Shown piece after piece: positions 8,528 to 16,672 of a DNA stretch of 64,000 nucleotides; the first letter of the stretch is position 1, and each line of letters begins with the position of its first letter. Where the stretch lies: positions 114,930 to 178,929 of the forward strand of contig NZ_JACZDF010000008.1 in the NCBI RefSeq assembly GCF_014852685.1, in the 5' to 3' direction. The notes beneath the pieces are model-generated. The model saw only the letters and a list, made by a program, of their open reading frames with translations, did not search any database and was not told the origin of the DNA. Source of the DNA: Flavimobilis rhizosphaerae (GTDB lineage Bacteria; Actinomycetota; Actinomycetes; Actinomycetales; Cellulomonadaceae). A program made the position numbers and the translations under genes.

Positions 8528-9094
8528 GTGCCTCACACCGTCATGCCCCGCGTCGTCCTCGCCGGTCCGCCCGGCTCCGGCAAGTCCACGGTCGCTGCGG
8601 CGCTCGGCGCCGCGACAGGCTGGCAGGTTCGTGACACGGACGCCGACGTCGAGGCCCGCGCCGGCAAGCCGATCAGCGACATCTTTCTCGACGACGGCGA
8701 GCCGGCGTTCCGTGCTCTCGAGCGCGAGGCGGTCGCCCGTGCGGTGGCGGAGCACGACGGTGTGCTTGCGCTCGGCGGGGGAGCGGTGCTCGCTCCCGAG
8801 ACGCAGGACGTCCTCGCGGCCTACGCCGCCGCGGGCGGCACGGTCGTGTTCCTCGACGTGTCGCTTGCCCAGGCGGCGCCGCGCGTCGGTTTCAACGTGT
8901 CGCGGCCGCTCCTGCTCGGGAATCCGCGCGCGCAGTGGCAGCAGCTCATGACGGCGCGGCGGCCCGTCTACGAGAAGGTCGCGACGCTGCGCGTCGACAC
9001 CGACGACCTCACGCCCGACGAGGTGGCGGCCCAGATCCTTGCGGCGCTCGGCGCTGCACCCGAGACCGCACCCACCGTGGAGGACCCGAAGTGA
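8528..9094 (+). CDS. aroK: shikimate kinase
   Basis: 188 residues from GTG 8528. Residues after the start give VVLAGPPGSGKSTVAAAL, the Walker A loop; DTDADVEARAGKPISDIF is the shikimate-binding DxD region, and ALGGGAVLAPETQ carries the GGG substrate motif. The enzyme phosphorylates shikimate at O3. GTG 8528 is preferred because a -10 box stands 7 nt upstream; ATG 8543 (MPRVVLAGPPG) is the alternative, and an in-frame GTG at 8504 lies before the -10 box. Its stop overlaps the aroB GTG (GTGA), so aroKB are coupled. Confidence 0.92.
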   Translation: MPHTVMPRVVLAGPPGSGKSTVAAALGAATGWQVRDTDADVEARAGKPISDIFLDDGEPAFRALEREAVARAVAEHDGVLALGGGAVLAPETQDVLAAYAAAGGTVVFLDVSLAQAAPRVGFNVSRPLLLGNPRAQWQQLMTARRPVYEKVATLRVDTDDLTPDEVAAQILAALGAAPETAPTVEDPK

Positions 9095-10218
9095 CCACCG
9101 CACCCGTCCGCGTCACCGTGCGCGGCGACCAGCCGTACGACGTCGTCATCGGCCGCCACCTCCTCGGCGAGCTGCCCGCCATGCTCGGACCCGACGTCCG
9201 CCGTGTCCTCGTTCTCGCGCCGGCCGCGCTCGGCGCGACCGCCGAGGCGATCCGTGCCGACCTCGTCGAGCAGGGCTACGAGGCCATCCAGGCCGAGGTG
9301 CCCGACGCCGAGGAGTCGAAGACCGCGCAGGTCGCCGCGTTCTGCTGGCAGGTGCTCGGCCAGGCCGGCTTCACACGCTCGGACGCGATCGTCGCCGTCG
9401 GCGGCGGCGCGACGACCGACCTCGGCGGGTTCGTCGCCGCCACCTGGTTGCGCGGCATCAAGGTCGTCCAGGTGCCGACGACGATCCTCGCGATGGTCGA
9501 CGCAGCCGTCGGCGGCAAGACCGGCATCAACACCGCCGAGGGCAAGAACCTCGTCGGCGCGTTCCACCCGCCGGCGGGCGTCCTGTGCGACATCGACGCG
9601 CTCGAGACCCTGCCCCGCTGGGACTTCGTCGCGGGCCTCGCGGAGATCGTCAAGTGCGGCTTCGTCCACGACGCCCGGGTCCTCGAGCTCGTCGAGGCCC
9701 ACGCGTCCGAGCTCACGCAGGGCGCGACGCACGTCCCCGAGGACGTGCTCGTCGAGCTCATCGAGCGTGCCGTCGCGTGGAAGGCCGCCGTCGTCGCCGA
9801 GGACCTCAAGGAGTCCGGCCCGCGCGAGTTCCTCAACTACGGCCACACGTTCGGTCACGCGATCGAGCACGTCGAGCGTTACCAGTGGCGCCACGGCGCC
9901 GCCGTGAGCGTCGGCATGGTCTTCGTCGCCGAGCTCGCCCGCCTCGCCGGCCGACTCTCCGACGCCGACGTCGACCGTCACCGCACCGTCCTCGAGGCGC
10001 TCGGGCTGCCGACGACGTACCGCGGGGACCGCTGGGAGCAGCTCCTCACAGCCATGCGCCGCGACAAGAAGAGCCGCGGCGACACGCTGCGCTTCGTCGT
10101 CCTCGACGGCCTCGGCCGACCGAGCCGCCTCGAAGGTCCTGACCCGACGCTCCTCGTCGCGGCGTACGCCGAGATCGCGGCCGACGCCCCCGCACAGGGC
10201 CGCCGCGTCAGTATGTAG
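9091..10218 (+). CDS. aroB: 3-dehydroquinate synthase
   Basis: 375 residues. GTG 9091 overlaps the aroK stop and follows GGAGGA by 6 nt; the much longer open frame upstream is aroK antiframe. The NAD-binding signature AVGGGATTDLGGFVAATWLRG (split over about 108-128), VPTTILAMVDAAVGGKTGIN and the metal ligands in GLAEIVKCGF and YGHTFGHAIEH are all present. The enzyme cyclises DAHP to 3-dehydroquinate. aroQ, the next step, is displaced 2.5 kb downstream by two unrelated genes. Confidence 0.96.
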   Translation: MTTAPVRVTVRGDQPYDVVIGRHLLGELPAMLGPDVRRVLVLAPAALGATAEAIRADLVEQGYEAIQAEVPDAEESKTAQVAAFCWQVLGQAGFTRSDAIVAVGGGATTDLGGFVAATWLRGIKVVQVPTTILAMVDAAVGGKTGINTAEGKNLVGAFHPPAGVLCDIDALETLPRWDFVAGLAEIVKCGFVHDARVLELVEAHASELTQGATHVPEDVLVELIERAVAWKAAVVAEDLKESGPREFLNYGHTFGHAIEHVERYQWRHGAAVSVGMVFVAELARLAGRLSDADVDRHRTVLEALGLPTTYRGDRWEQLLTAMRRDKKSRGDTLRFVVLDGLGRPSRLEGPDPTLLVAAYAEIAADAPAQGRRVSM

Positions 10219-10342
10219 CTCTGGAGAGACTCCTTCCTGACTGAGTTGGACATAGAGGTTCGATACTGGCTATTGCCAGGAAAGATCTGTGTCGGTAGTT
10301 TTGCGATGCCCGCGCAGTACTCGTACTCAAGAAGGAGAACCC

Positions 10343-11167
10343 GTGCGAAGATTCGCAACACTCGTAGTTGCTGGACTGCTGCTGCTCTTCGGCAGCGTGG
10401 CCCCCGCCAATGCGAAGGCCGAGGTCGTCCAGGACTCCAGTCTCTCGAAGGAAGTCATCACCAAGAGCTGCAAGGCGCAGGTCGCCGTGATCGGGGCGCG
10501 CGGTTCGGGCGAGGGGCAGAGCGCAGGGACGATTCCCGGCTTCGGGACCCGCGTGAGCCCCGTCGCACAGTCGATTCGCTCCAAGATGGCTAACGGCACG
10601 AAGATCCGCTACCTCTCGGCGATCTACCCTGCGGTCGAGGCGTCGAACGCCGTGACCGCGCCGAAGGTCTACCAGAACTCGGTCAACTACGGCGTCTCGA
10701 GCGTCAAGTCGATGGTGACGAAGCTCGTCGACAACTGCCCCAAGACGCGCATCGTCCTTGCTGGCTACTCGCAGGGCGCTCAGGTGATGCACGGTGTAGC
10801 GCGACAGCTCACGGGCAAGTATCAGAAGGCGATCAGCAGCATCATCCTCATCGCCAACCCCGTCAACAACATGTCGGACCCGCTGATGCTCTCGTTCACG
10901 GGCGGCGAGAAGCTTGCCAAACCGCAGACATGGCGCGGCGTCCTCGCGCGAGGAGCCAACCTGCCGAGCGCCTACGGAATCAGGGTTCTCTCGGTCTGCG
11001 CACCGAAGGACGTCGTGTGCAACGCAAAGCCCATCGACCTGTTCGCTGGCCCGATCGTGGCGTCCTTCAAGCTGTCCGTGCACGTCAACTCGTACCAGAA
11101 GTCGACGTTCTACGACTACCCCGCGAAGTTTGCCAACGCAGCGATCGTGCGGGACGGAGTCAAGTAG
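10343..11167 (+). CDS. secreted cutinase-family serine hydrolase
   Basis: 274 residues from GTG 10343, with GAAGGAG 5 nt upstream; longer starts would spoil the signal peptide. MRRFATLVVAGLLLLFGSVA followed by PANA^KA is a Sec signal with an AxA site. The mature protein shows VAVIGARGSGEGQ (cutinase oxyanion motif), GYSQGAQ with nucleophile Ser143, Asp223 in CAPKDVVC and His247 in SVHVNSY: the Ser-Asp-His triad. Cys43/Cys132 and Cys219/Cys226 can form the two family disulfides. Likely substrates are short esters, lipids or polyesters such as cutin. It sits between aroB and aroQ with its own long upstream region. Confidence 0.88.
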   Translation: MRRFATLVVAGLLLLFGSVAPANAKAEVVQDSSLSKEVITKSCKAQVAVIGARGSGEGQSAGTIPGFGTRVSPVAQSIRSKMANGTKIRYLSAIYPAVEASNAVTAPKVYQNSVNYGVSSVKSMVTKLVDNCPKTRIVLAGYSQGAQVMHGVARQLTGKYQKAISSIILIANPVNNMSDPLMLSFTGGEKLAKPQTWRGVLARGANLPSAYGIRVLSVCAPKDVVCNAKPIDLFAGPIVASFKLSVHVNSYQKSTFYDYPAKFANAAIVRDGVK

Positions 11168-11198
11168 CGCGCTGCTGACGCGAAGGCAAGAAAACGAA

Positions 11199-11233
11199 AG
11201 CCCGGCACCCCCCACCACGTGGAGTGCCGGGCT
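11199..11233. terminator. bidirectional terminator between convergent genes
   Basis: A 10-bp stem (11199-11208 with 11224-11233) with A-rich sequence before it on the plus strand, which serves as a T-rich tail for the minus-strand gene. It sits between the cutinase gene and the minus-strand lipoprotein gene. Confidence 0.75.
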
Positions 11234-11247
11234 CTCGCGTGCCTGGG

Positions 11248-12492
11248 TCAGACCCAGCGGGTCACGAGGGTCACGGTGTGCTTCTCCGACCAGTTGTCGG
11301 TGTGGTCCCAGGCGAGCAGGTCGTCGGAGCACATCGATCGGCCCGTGACGGCGGCGTCCTCGACGCGCCACAGGGCGTCGCCGTCGACGTCGTAGACCAT
11401 CTGGCCTGCGTCGGCACCGAGAGTCGACCAGGTGACGCGCGAGCCGCACTGCTGCACGCCGAGAAAGGTCGAGTCCGTGGGCGCGCCGATCGCGACGGCC
11501 GAGCCGTCGGCCGCGTCGACGACGTAGAGGACGCCCTGGCGCGTGAACGTCAGCGTGTCGCCGCCTCCGGCGAGGTCCGCGATCGTGCCCTGTGCGCCCG
11601 GGTTGGCGGACGCGCCGACCGAGACGATCTCCTGGTAACGGCCGTCGAGCAGCACCGAGACGCCGACCGTGTCGAGCGGGTTCTGCGCGCCGTCCTCCGT
11701 CAGTCCGTCGCCCAGCCGCAGCACCGCGACGCCGCCGTCGAACACGACGGGCGTCGTCGCGCCCTTGACCTCGACGCGGACCTTGCCGCCCTCGAGCGGG
11801 ACCGACAGCACCTGGACGCGGCTCGTGCCGTCCTCCTCGACGTACGCCGAGTTGAAGTAGGCGCGGCCGTCGTGGACGACAGGCTTGGGCGTCGCGATCG
11901 CCGGGTGCACGTTGCCCGGCACCCCGAGGTCCTTCGACTCGGCGATGGTGCGCACGCCGCCCTCGGCCCCGGCCGCGCGGATGCGCCAGCGGCCGTTCGC
12001 AACGTCGGCCGTGAGCGACTCGACCCACACCGTGACGTCCTCGGCCACGTACGCTCCCACGGGCAGAGCCGTCGCGCGCGAGAGCTCGGAGAGCTTGCCC
12101 TCGAAGTAGCCACCGAACGTCGCGTCGCCCGCGAGCGTGCCGTCCTTCGCGAGGAAGCCCTCAGGGAGTCCTACGAGCAGCGTGGTTCCGTCGGGGCGCA
12201 CGCCCACGGCGGTCGCAGCGAGACCGGCCGCGGTGACGGGCGGGGTCTCGGTGACGACCTTGTACTGGACGCCCTCTGCCGCGACCTTCGCAGTCGCGAG
12301 GTCGACGACCTTCGCGACAAGCGGAGCGCCGTCGGGACCGCGCAGCTCGTTGACCGTCGTGCCGACCGACGGGCCCTTCTGGGACGGAGGAGCGGGGGTC
12401 GCGTCGGGCGTGCACGCCGCAGTGAGCGCGAGGCCGGCAACGGCAAGGAGGACGGCGCCTCGACGGGCGGGGGTGCTGAACGGGGGAGTCAT
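11248..12492 (-). CDS. putative lipoprotein, beta-propeller-like, function unknown
   Basis: 414 residues from ATG at 12492. MTPPFSTPARRGAVLLAVAG followed by LALTAAC27 is a lipoprotein signal (lipobox-like LTAAC), so the protein is probably tethered outside the membrane. The mature part has a Pro/Thr-rich linker followed by repeating strand units (DGRAYFNSAYVEEDG, GQMVYDVDGDALWRVEDA, GVLYVVDAADGSAVAIGAP) that suggest a WD/PQQ-like beta-propeller. I do not recognise a specific family. It is convergent with the cutinase gene and nearly divergent from aroQ. The open frame extends further upstream, but that part overlaps the aroQ promoter region and lacks a signal. Confidence 0.75.
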   Translation of the reverse strand: MTPPFSTPARRGAVLLAVAGLALTAACTPDATPAPPSQKGPSVGTTVNELRGPDGAPLVAKVVDLATAKVAAEGVQYKVVTETPPVTAAGLAATAVGVRPDGTTLLVGLPEGFLAKDGTLAGDATFGGYFEGKLSELSRATALPVGAYVAEDVTVWVESLTADVANGRWRIRAAGAEGGVRTIAESKDLGVPGNVHPAIATPKPVVHDGRAYFNSAYVEEDGTSRVQVLSVPLEGGKVRVEVKGATTPVVFDGGVAVLRLGDGLTEDGAQNPLDTVGVSVLLDGRYQEIVSVGASANPGAQGTIADLAGGGDTLTFTRQGVLYVVDAADGSAVAIGAPTDSTFLGVQQCGSRVTWSTLGADAGQMVYDVDGDALWRVEDAAVTGRSMCSDDLLAWDHTDNWSEKHTVTLVTRWV

Positions 12493-12754
12493 GAAGGACC
12501 TCTCGGGAACGGGCGTCGTCGTCCGACCAGGGGCCCTGGGCCCCGGTGGCAGCGCGAGCCTAGCCACGGGCGCGGGCGGCGGCGCGGCGGGAGCACCCGT
12601 CGCGACGAAGTGTGCGGGGTCCACGTACGGGACTGCCCCTACCGGATCGCGGCCGCACCGCGACCGTCCCCACGGCGCGCCGCGCACACTGCGCCGTGAC
12701 CGCTGCGCCACGACCGCAGGGCGGGACGGGCGTCGACCCGAGGCCGGGGACCGC

Positions 12755-12760
12755 TACGCT
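12755..12760 (+). promoter_or_regulatory. -10 box (TACGCT) for leaderless aroQ
   Basis: TACGCT stands 6 nt before the aroQ ATG at 12767. No Shine-Dalgarno sequence lies between them, consistent with a leaderless transcript. Confidence 0.55.
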
Positions 12761-12766
12761 CGCCGC

Positions 12767-13204
12767 ATGACGCGCGTCCTCGTTCTCAACGGTCCCAACC
12801 TCGGTCGCCTCGGCGTGCGCGAACCCGAGGTGTACGGTCACGCGACTCTCGCCGACCTGCGGTCGGCGTGCGAGGAATGGGCTGCCGCGCTCGGCCTTGA
12901 GGCCGACGTCCGCCAGACCGACGACGAATCCGAAATCGTCGCTTGGCTCCACGAGGCCGTCGACACCCGTACCGACGCCGTCCTCAACCCTGCCGCGTTC
13001 ACGCACTACTCCTACGCGCTGCGCGACGCCGCCGCCCAGGTGACGGACGTCGGGCTGCGGCTCGTCGAGGTGCACATCTCCAACCCCTACGCACGCGAGG
13101 CGTTCCGGCACCTTTCAGTCGTCGGGCCCGTCGCGACGGGAACCATCGCGGGCTTCGGCCTCGACTCCTACCGGCTCGCGCTCTCGGCCCTCGCCGGCGC
13201 CTGA
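12767..13204 (+). CDS. aroQ: 3-dehydroquinate dehydratase, type II
   Basis: 145 residues, normal for the dodecameric type II enzyme that dehydrates 3-dehydroquinate to 3-dehydroshikimate. VLVLNGPNLGRLGVREPEVYG contains the catalytic loop with Arg and the active Tyr (near residue 24). NPAAFTHYSYALRDA and EVHISNPYAREAFRHLS are the other substrate loops. The usual QSNxEGEL loop reads QTDDESEIV, a variant. The start is fixed by the -10 box 6 nt upstream. It completes the aro set in this window and precedes efp and nusB, as in other actinobacteria. Confidence 0.93.
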   Translation: MTRVLVLNGPNLGRLGVREPEVYGHATLADLRSACEEWAAALGLEADVRQTDDESEIVAWLHEAVDTRTDAVLNPAAFTHYSYALRDAAAQVTDVGLRLVEVHISNPYAREAFRHLSVVGPVATGTIAGFGLDSYRLALSALAGA

Positions 13205-13463
13205 TCCGGCCGCTGCCCGACGGCTCGACGGCCTCCGCCCGTCCGACTGTCGGAAGGGGTCGAAAGGTGGCATGCCCCGCACAGCGCCGGCCACCAGTGG
13301 CGCACGCCACCCCGGCGCCGAGCGACCGCAGGCGCCGCAGGCTCGCTATACTCGACAAGTTGCGGCGGCTGCCGCCCTGCGGCAACCCTCCGGCACGCCC
13401 AGCGCCCCGGCGCGCGGGTTCCGGAACCACCGACACTTGACACCCCCAAGAGGAAGTTGAACC
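13205..13463 (+). promoter_or_regulatory. efp leader region with -10 box
   Basis: No gene is seen between aroQ and efp. TATACT at 13347-13352 is a good -10 box; the -35 region is weak. The start would give a leader of about 105 nt. AGAGGA at 13449-13454 is the efp ribosome site. Confidence 0.5.
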
Positions 13464-14027
13464 GTGGCGACCACGAACGACATCAAGAACGGCACCGTGC
13501 TCCGTCTCGACGGCCAGCTGTGGACCGTCATCGAGTTCCAGCACGTCAAGCCTGGCAAGGGCGGTGCGTTCGTCCGCACGAAGATCAAGAACGTCGTCAC
13601 CGGCAAGACCGTCGACAAGACGTTCAACGCAGGCCTGAAGATCGAGACCGCGAACGTCGACAAGCGGAACTACCAGTACCTCTACAAGGACGGCGACGAC
13701 TTCATCTTCATGGACACCGACACCTACGACCAGGTGCCGGTCTCGTCCGCCGTCGTCGGCGACGCCGTCGACTACATGCTCGAGAACCAGATGGTCCTCG
13801 TCGCCCAGAACGACGGCGTGCCGCTCTACATCGAGCTGCCAGCGTCCGTCGTCCTTGAGATCACGTACACGGAGCCCGGCCTCCAGGGCGACCGCTCGAC
13901 CGGCGGCACGAAGCCGGCGACGCTCGAGACCGGCGCTGAGATCCAGGTCCCGCTCTTCCTCGAGCAGGGCACCAAGGTCAAGGTTGACACCCGCGACGGC
14001 TCCTACCTGGGTCGCGTGACCGACTGA
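13464..14027 (+). CDS. efp: elongation factor P
   Basis: 187 residues, full length. EF-P binds between the P and E sites of the ribosome and relieves stalling at polyproline. The N-terminal KOW-like domain ([20 protein letters not shown]) contains the loop [15 protein letters not shown], whose lysine is the conserved tip position. The two OB domains follow, ending in [17 protein letters not shown], a conserved C-terminal signature. It starts with GTG behind AGAGGA. nusB follows after 1 nt, so the two are co-transcribed. Confidence 0.97.
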   Translation: MATTNDIKNGTVLRLDGQLWTVIEFQHVKPGKGGAFVRTKIKNVVTGKTVDKTFNAGLKIETANVDKRNYQYLYKDGDDFIFMDTDTYDQVPVSSAVVGDAVDYMLENQMVLVAQNDGVPLYIELPASVVLEITYTEPGLQGDRSTGGTKPATLETGAEIQVPLFLEQGTKVKVDTRDGSYLGRVTD

Positions 14028-14028
14028 C

Positions 14029-14445
14029 GTGGCAGCCCGCAGCAAGGCCCGCAAGCGGGCCGTCGACGTCCTCTTCGAGGCCGAGCAGCGCGACGTCGCA
14101 CCGTTGACGATGCTCGCCGACCGCATCGCGTCCCCCGGGACGGAGGCGGCGCTCCCGCAGTACGCGTGCGAGCTCATCGAGGGGTACGACGCTCACGCGG
14201 CACGCATCGACGAGGTCCTCGAGACCTATTCGAACGGCTGGACCCTCGACCGCATGCCCGCGGTCGACCGCGCGATCCTGCGGCTCGCGACATGGGAGAT
14301 CGTCTTCAACGACGACGTCCCGGACGCTGTCGCGATCGACGAGGCCGTCGAGCTCGCCTCGGCGCTGTCGACCGACGAGTCGCCGAGCTTCGTCAACGGT
14401 CTGCTCGCGCGCATCATGGAGCTCAAGCCGACGCTGCTCGGCTGA
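14029..14445 (+). CDS. nusB: transcription antitermination factor NusB
   Basis: 138 residues, all-alpha NusB fold. The N-terminal SKARKRAVDVLFEAEQRDV is the conserved arginine-rich helix that binds boxA RNA with S10 (NusE). RMPAVDRAILRLATWEI and AIDEAVELASALSTDESPSF are family signatures, ending with VNGLLARIM. It starts at GTG immediately after the efp stop. It supports rRNA operon antitermination. A terminator closes the efp-nusB unit. Confidence 0.96.
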   Translation: MAARSKARKRAVDVLFEAEQRDVAPLTMLADRIASPGTEAALPQYACELIEGYDAHAARIDEVLETYSNGWTLDRMPAVDRAILRLATWEIVFNDDVPDAVAIDEAVELASALSTDESPSFVNGLLARIMELKPTLLG

Positions 14446-14460
14446 GCGTCTTGCTCGATC

Positions 14461-14493
14461 AGGGCCCTGCTCCCCGCGCGGGAGCGGGGCCCT
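14461..14493 (+). terminator. terminator after nusB
   Basis: A 14-bp stem (14461-14474 with 14480-14493) with one G-T pair and loop CGCGC, 15 nt after the nusB stop. The tail is only weakly T-rich. Confidence 0.8.
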
Positions 14494-14542
14494 GGCTGTT
14501 GCTGGCAGGGGCAAGTTGCCTGGTCGCGCACCTACGCGAACG

Positions 14543-14568
14543 TAACCTACGGCGCCGTAGGTTAGCCT
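14543..14568 (+). promoter_or_regulatory. 22-bp palindromic operator overlapping the -10 box of the acyl-CoA ligase gene
   Basis: TAACCTACGGC at 14543-14553 is followed directly by its exact reverse complement at 14554-14564. The -10 box TAGCCT (14563-14568) overlaps the right end of the palindrome and stands 6 nt before ATG 14575, so the transcript is leaderless. A dimeric repressor, most simply a TetR-family lipid regulator, bound here would block the promoter. No regulator gene is adjacent. Confidence 0.7.
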
Positions 14569-14574
14569 TGAGGC

Positions 14575-16314
14575 ATGGATCTTGCCGACCGTCCCTGGCT
14601 CAGCTCGTACGCACCCGGCGTCGCCGCCGACGTCGACGTTCCCGACGAGCCCCTCCACGCCGTCATCGAGCGCAACGCCGCGGCCTTCCCCGACCGGATC
14701 GCGCTCGACTTCCTAGGACGACGCACGACCTACCGCCAGCTCGCCACCGAGGTCGCCCGCGCGGCAGGTGTCCTCACCCGCCTCGGCGTCGCCCCCGGCG
14801 ACCGTGTCGCGATCGCCCTGCCGAACTGCCCGACCCACGTCGTCGCGTTCTACGCGGTCCTGCGCGTCGGCGGCGTCGTCGTCGAGTGCAACCCCACGTA
14901 CACGCGCGACGAGCTCGCCCACCAGATCGCCGACTCGGGCGCCAAGGTCGCGATCGCGTGGGAGCCCACCGCTGCACGCCTCCTCACCGTCCAGGCCGAC
15001 GCCGGCGTCAAGTCCGTCGTCGCGGTCGACCTCACGCGCGACCTGCCCGGCGCCAAGCGCCTCGCCCTCAAGCTCCCAGTCGCGACCGCCCGCGCACTGC
15101 GCAGCCAGATGCGCGGCGACGTCCCCGACGGCACTTCCCGCTGGGAGGAGCTGCTCCGCGACGCACGTCCCGTGCCCGCGAGCTACCCGTCGCCCGAGGC
15201 CGACGACCTCGCACTCCTGCAGTACACCGGCGGCACCACCGGCACGCCCAAGGCCGCCATGCTCACGCACCGCAACCTCGTTGCCAACGCCCTCCAGGGG
15301 CAGGAGTGGACGCAGCTCGGCAGGGACGAGGCCGAGGGGCCGCGACGTGGCCTCTCCGACGACGTCGTCTACGGCGTCCTGCCCTTCTTCCACGCTTTCG
15401 GCCTCACGCTGTGCCTCTCGTTCGCCCTGCGCATCGGCGCGACCCTCGTCCTCCTGCCGAAGTTCGACGTCGAGCAGTTCCTCGCCGCGCAGAAGCGCGT
15501 CCCCGGGACGTTCCTCCCCGCTGTCCCACCGATGCTCGACCGCATCGCCAAGGCCGCACCCGCCGCCGGTGTCGACCTCACGTCGTTCCAGTTCGCCATC
15601 TGCGGCGCAATGCCGTTGCCCACAGCCGTCGCGTCCGCCTGGGAGGCCGCAACCGGAGGCCTCGCGATCGAGGGTTACGGCATGACGGAGACGTCGCCCG
15701 TCGCGCTCGGCTCGCCGTGCTCCGACGCACGCCAGCCCGGCACCCTCGGGCTGCCCTTCCCGTCGACGCACATCCGCGTCACCGACCAGGAGGATCCGCG
15801 CGTCCTCGTCCCCGCGGGCGAGCGTGGCGAGCTGCTCATCTCCGGCCCCCAGGTGTTCCAGGGGTACTGGAACCGTCCCGAGGAGACCACCGACAGCCTT
15901 GTCGAGGTCGACGGCCGCACGTGGATCCGCACGGGCGACGTCGTCGTGGTGCAGCCCGACGGGTTCGTCAAGCTCGTGGACCGCATCAAGGAGATGATCA
16001 TCTCCGGCGGGTTCAAGGTGTACCCGTCGCAGGTCGAGGACCACCTGCGTGCGATGCCCGGCATCGAGGACGTTGCCGTTGTCGGCGTGCCGGGGGGAGA
16101 CCTCGGCGAGCGCGTCGTCGCCGCGATCGTCCTCGCGACCGACGTCGCCGCCGCGATCGACCTCGAGCAGGTGCGCGCATGGGGCGAGGAGAAGCTTGCG
16201 CGCTACGCGCTGCCCAAGCAGCTCGAGATCGTCACTGAGCTGCCCCGCTCGCAGATCGGCAAGGTGCTGCGGCGCGTCGTCCGCGACGACATCATGAAGC
16301 GCAAGCCGGAGTAG
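14575..16314 (+). CDS. long-chain fatty-acid-CoA ligase (AMP-dependent)
   Basis: 579 residues, ANL superfamily. The P-loop YTGGTTGTPK is at 217-226, the adenylate motif at EGYGMTETSPVAL, and the hinge/A8 region at IRTGDVVVVQPDGFVKLVDR; the C-terminal catalytic lysine lies in LPRSQIGKVLRR. The enzyme activates fatty acids with ATP and CoA for beta-oxidation or lipid synthesis. Length and motif order fit FadD-type ligases. It is monocistronic: a terminator and palindromic operator upstream, 61-bp repeats downstream. The operator suggests control by fatty-acid availability. Exact chain length preference cannot be read. Confidence 0.9.
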   Translation: MDLADRPWLSSYAPGVAADVDVPDEPLHAVIERNAAAFPDRIALDFLGRRTTYRQLATEVARAAGVLTRLGVAPGDRVAIALPNCPTHVVAFYAVLRVGGVVVECNPTYTRDELAHQIADSGAKVAIAWEPTAARLLTVQADAGVKSVVAVDLTRDLPGAKRLALKLPVATARALRSQMRGDVPDGTSRWEELLRDARPVPASYPSPEADDLALLQYTGGTTGTPKAAMLTHRNLVANALQGQEWTQLGRDEAEGPRRGLSDDVVYGVLPFFHAFGLTLCLSFALRIGATLVLLPKFDVEQFLAAQKRVPGTFLPAVPPMLDRIAKAAPAAGVDLTSFQFAICGAMPLPTAVASAWEAATGGLAIEGYGMTETSPVALGSPCSDARQPGTLGLPFPSTHIRVTDQEDPRVLVPAGERGELLISGPQVFQGYWNRPEETTDSLVEVDGRTWIRTGDVVVVQPDGFVKLVDRIKEMIISGGFKVYPSQVEDHLRAMPGIEDVAVVGVPGGDLGERVVAAIVLATDVAAAIDLEQVRAWGEEKLARYALPKQLEIVTELPRSQIGKVLRRVVRDDIMKRKPE

Positions 16315-16350
16315 TAGGTTCTTGCGGCGATGGCGCCCCGACGCTCTCAC

Positions 16351-16594
16351 GCTGCGAACCGGGGCCGCGGCGGGCGGTTCGTTGCTCATCCTCGTCCGAG
16401 TGGGACGAGTCTGAGCAACGAACCGTTCGTGTGGCCGGTTCTGTGCACGGCCTCGGTCGAAGTCGTCGAGCCTGAGCAACCAACCGCGCGCAGGACCGGT
16501 CCTTTGCGCGGCTTGGATCGATGGCGTCGAACTTGAGCAACGCAGCTCATCGCGACCGGGTCCGCTCGTCGACAGTGGACACCACGTGGCCACC
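16351..16594. repeat. 61-bp-period repeat, cluster A (4 units)
   Basis: Degenerate units begin at 16351, 16412, 16473 and 16534, exactly 61 bp apart. Each opens with TGAGCAACGAACCG or a variant and carries GGTTCTnTGCnCGG about 25 nt later; these two words are near-complementary, so every unit can fold into a hairpin. The same family with the same period recurs at 18184-18494. The period is not a multiple of three and no sensible protein is encoded. This fills the gap between the ligase gene and the DUF559 gene. Confidence 0.8.
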
Positions 16595-16672
16595 GAACCG
16601 CCCGTCCTCCACAAGCCCCATGCGGAAGGCCGACCGACGACTCTTCGCTGTCCTTGTGACAACGCGCGAGCA

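Noticed and set aside
10246..10276. Possible promoter TTGGAC ... CTATTG before the cutinase gene
   Set aside because: The -35 is fair but no -10 box sits at a normal spacing; too weak to list as a feature.
14166..16238. 690-codon plus-strand frame across nusB and the acyl-CoA ligase
   Set aside because: Arg/Pro-rich off-frame reading of two certain genes; it crosses a terminator and a promoter.
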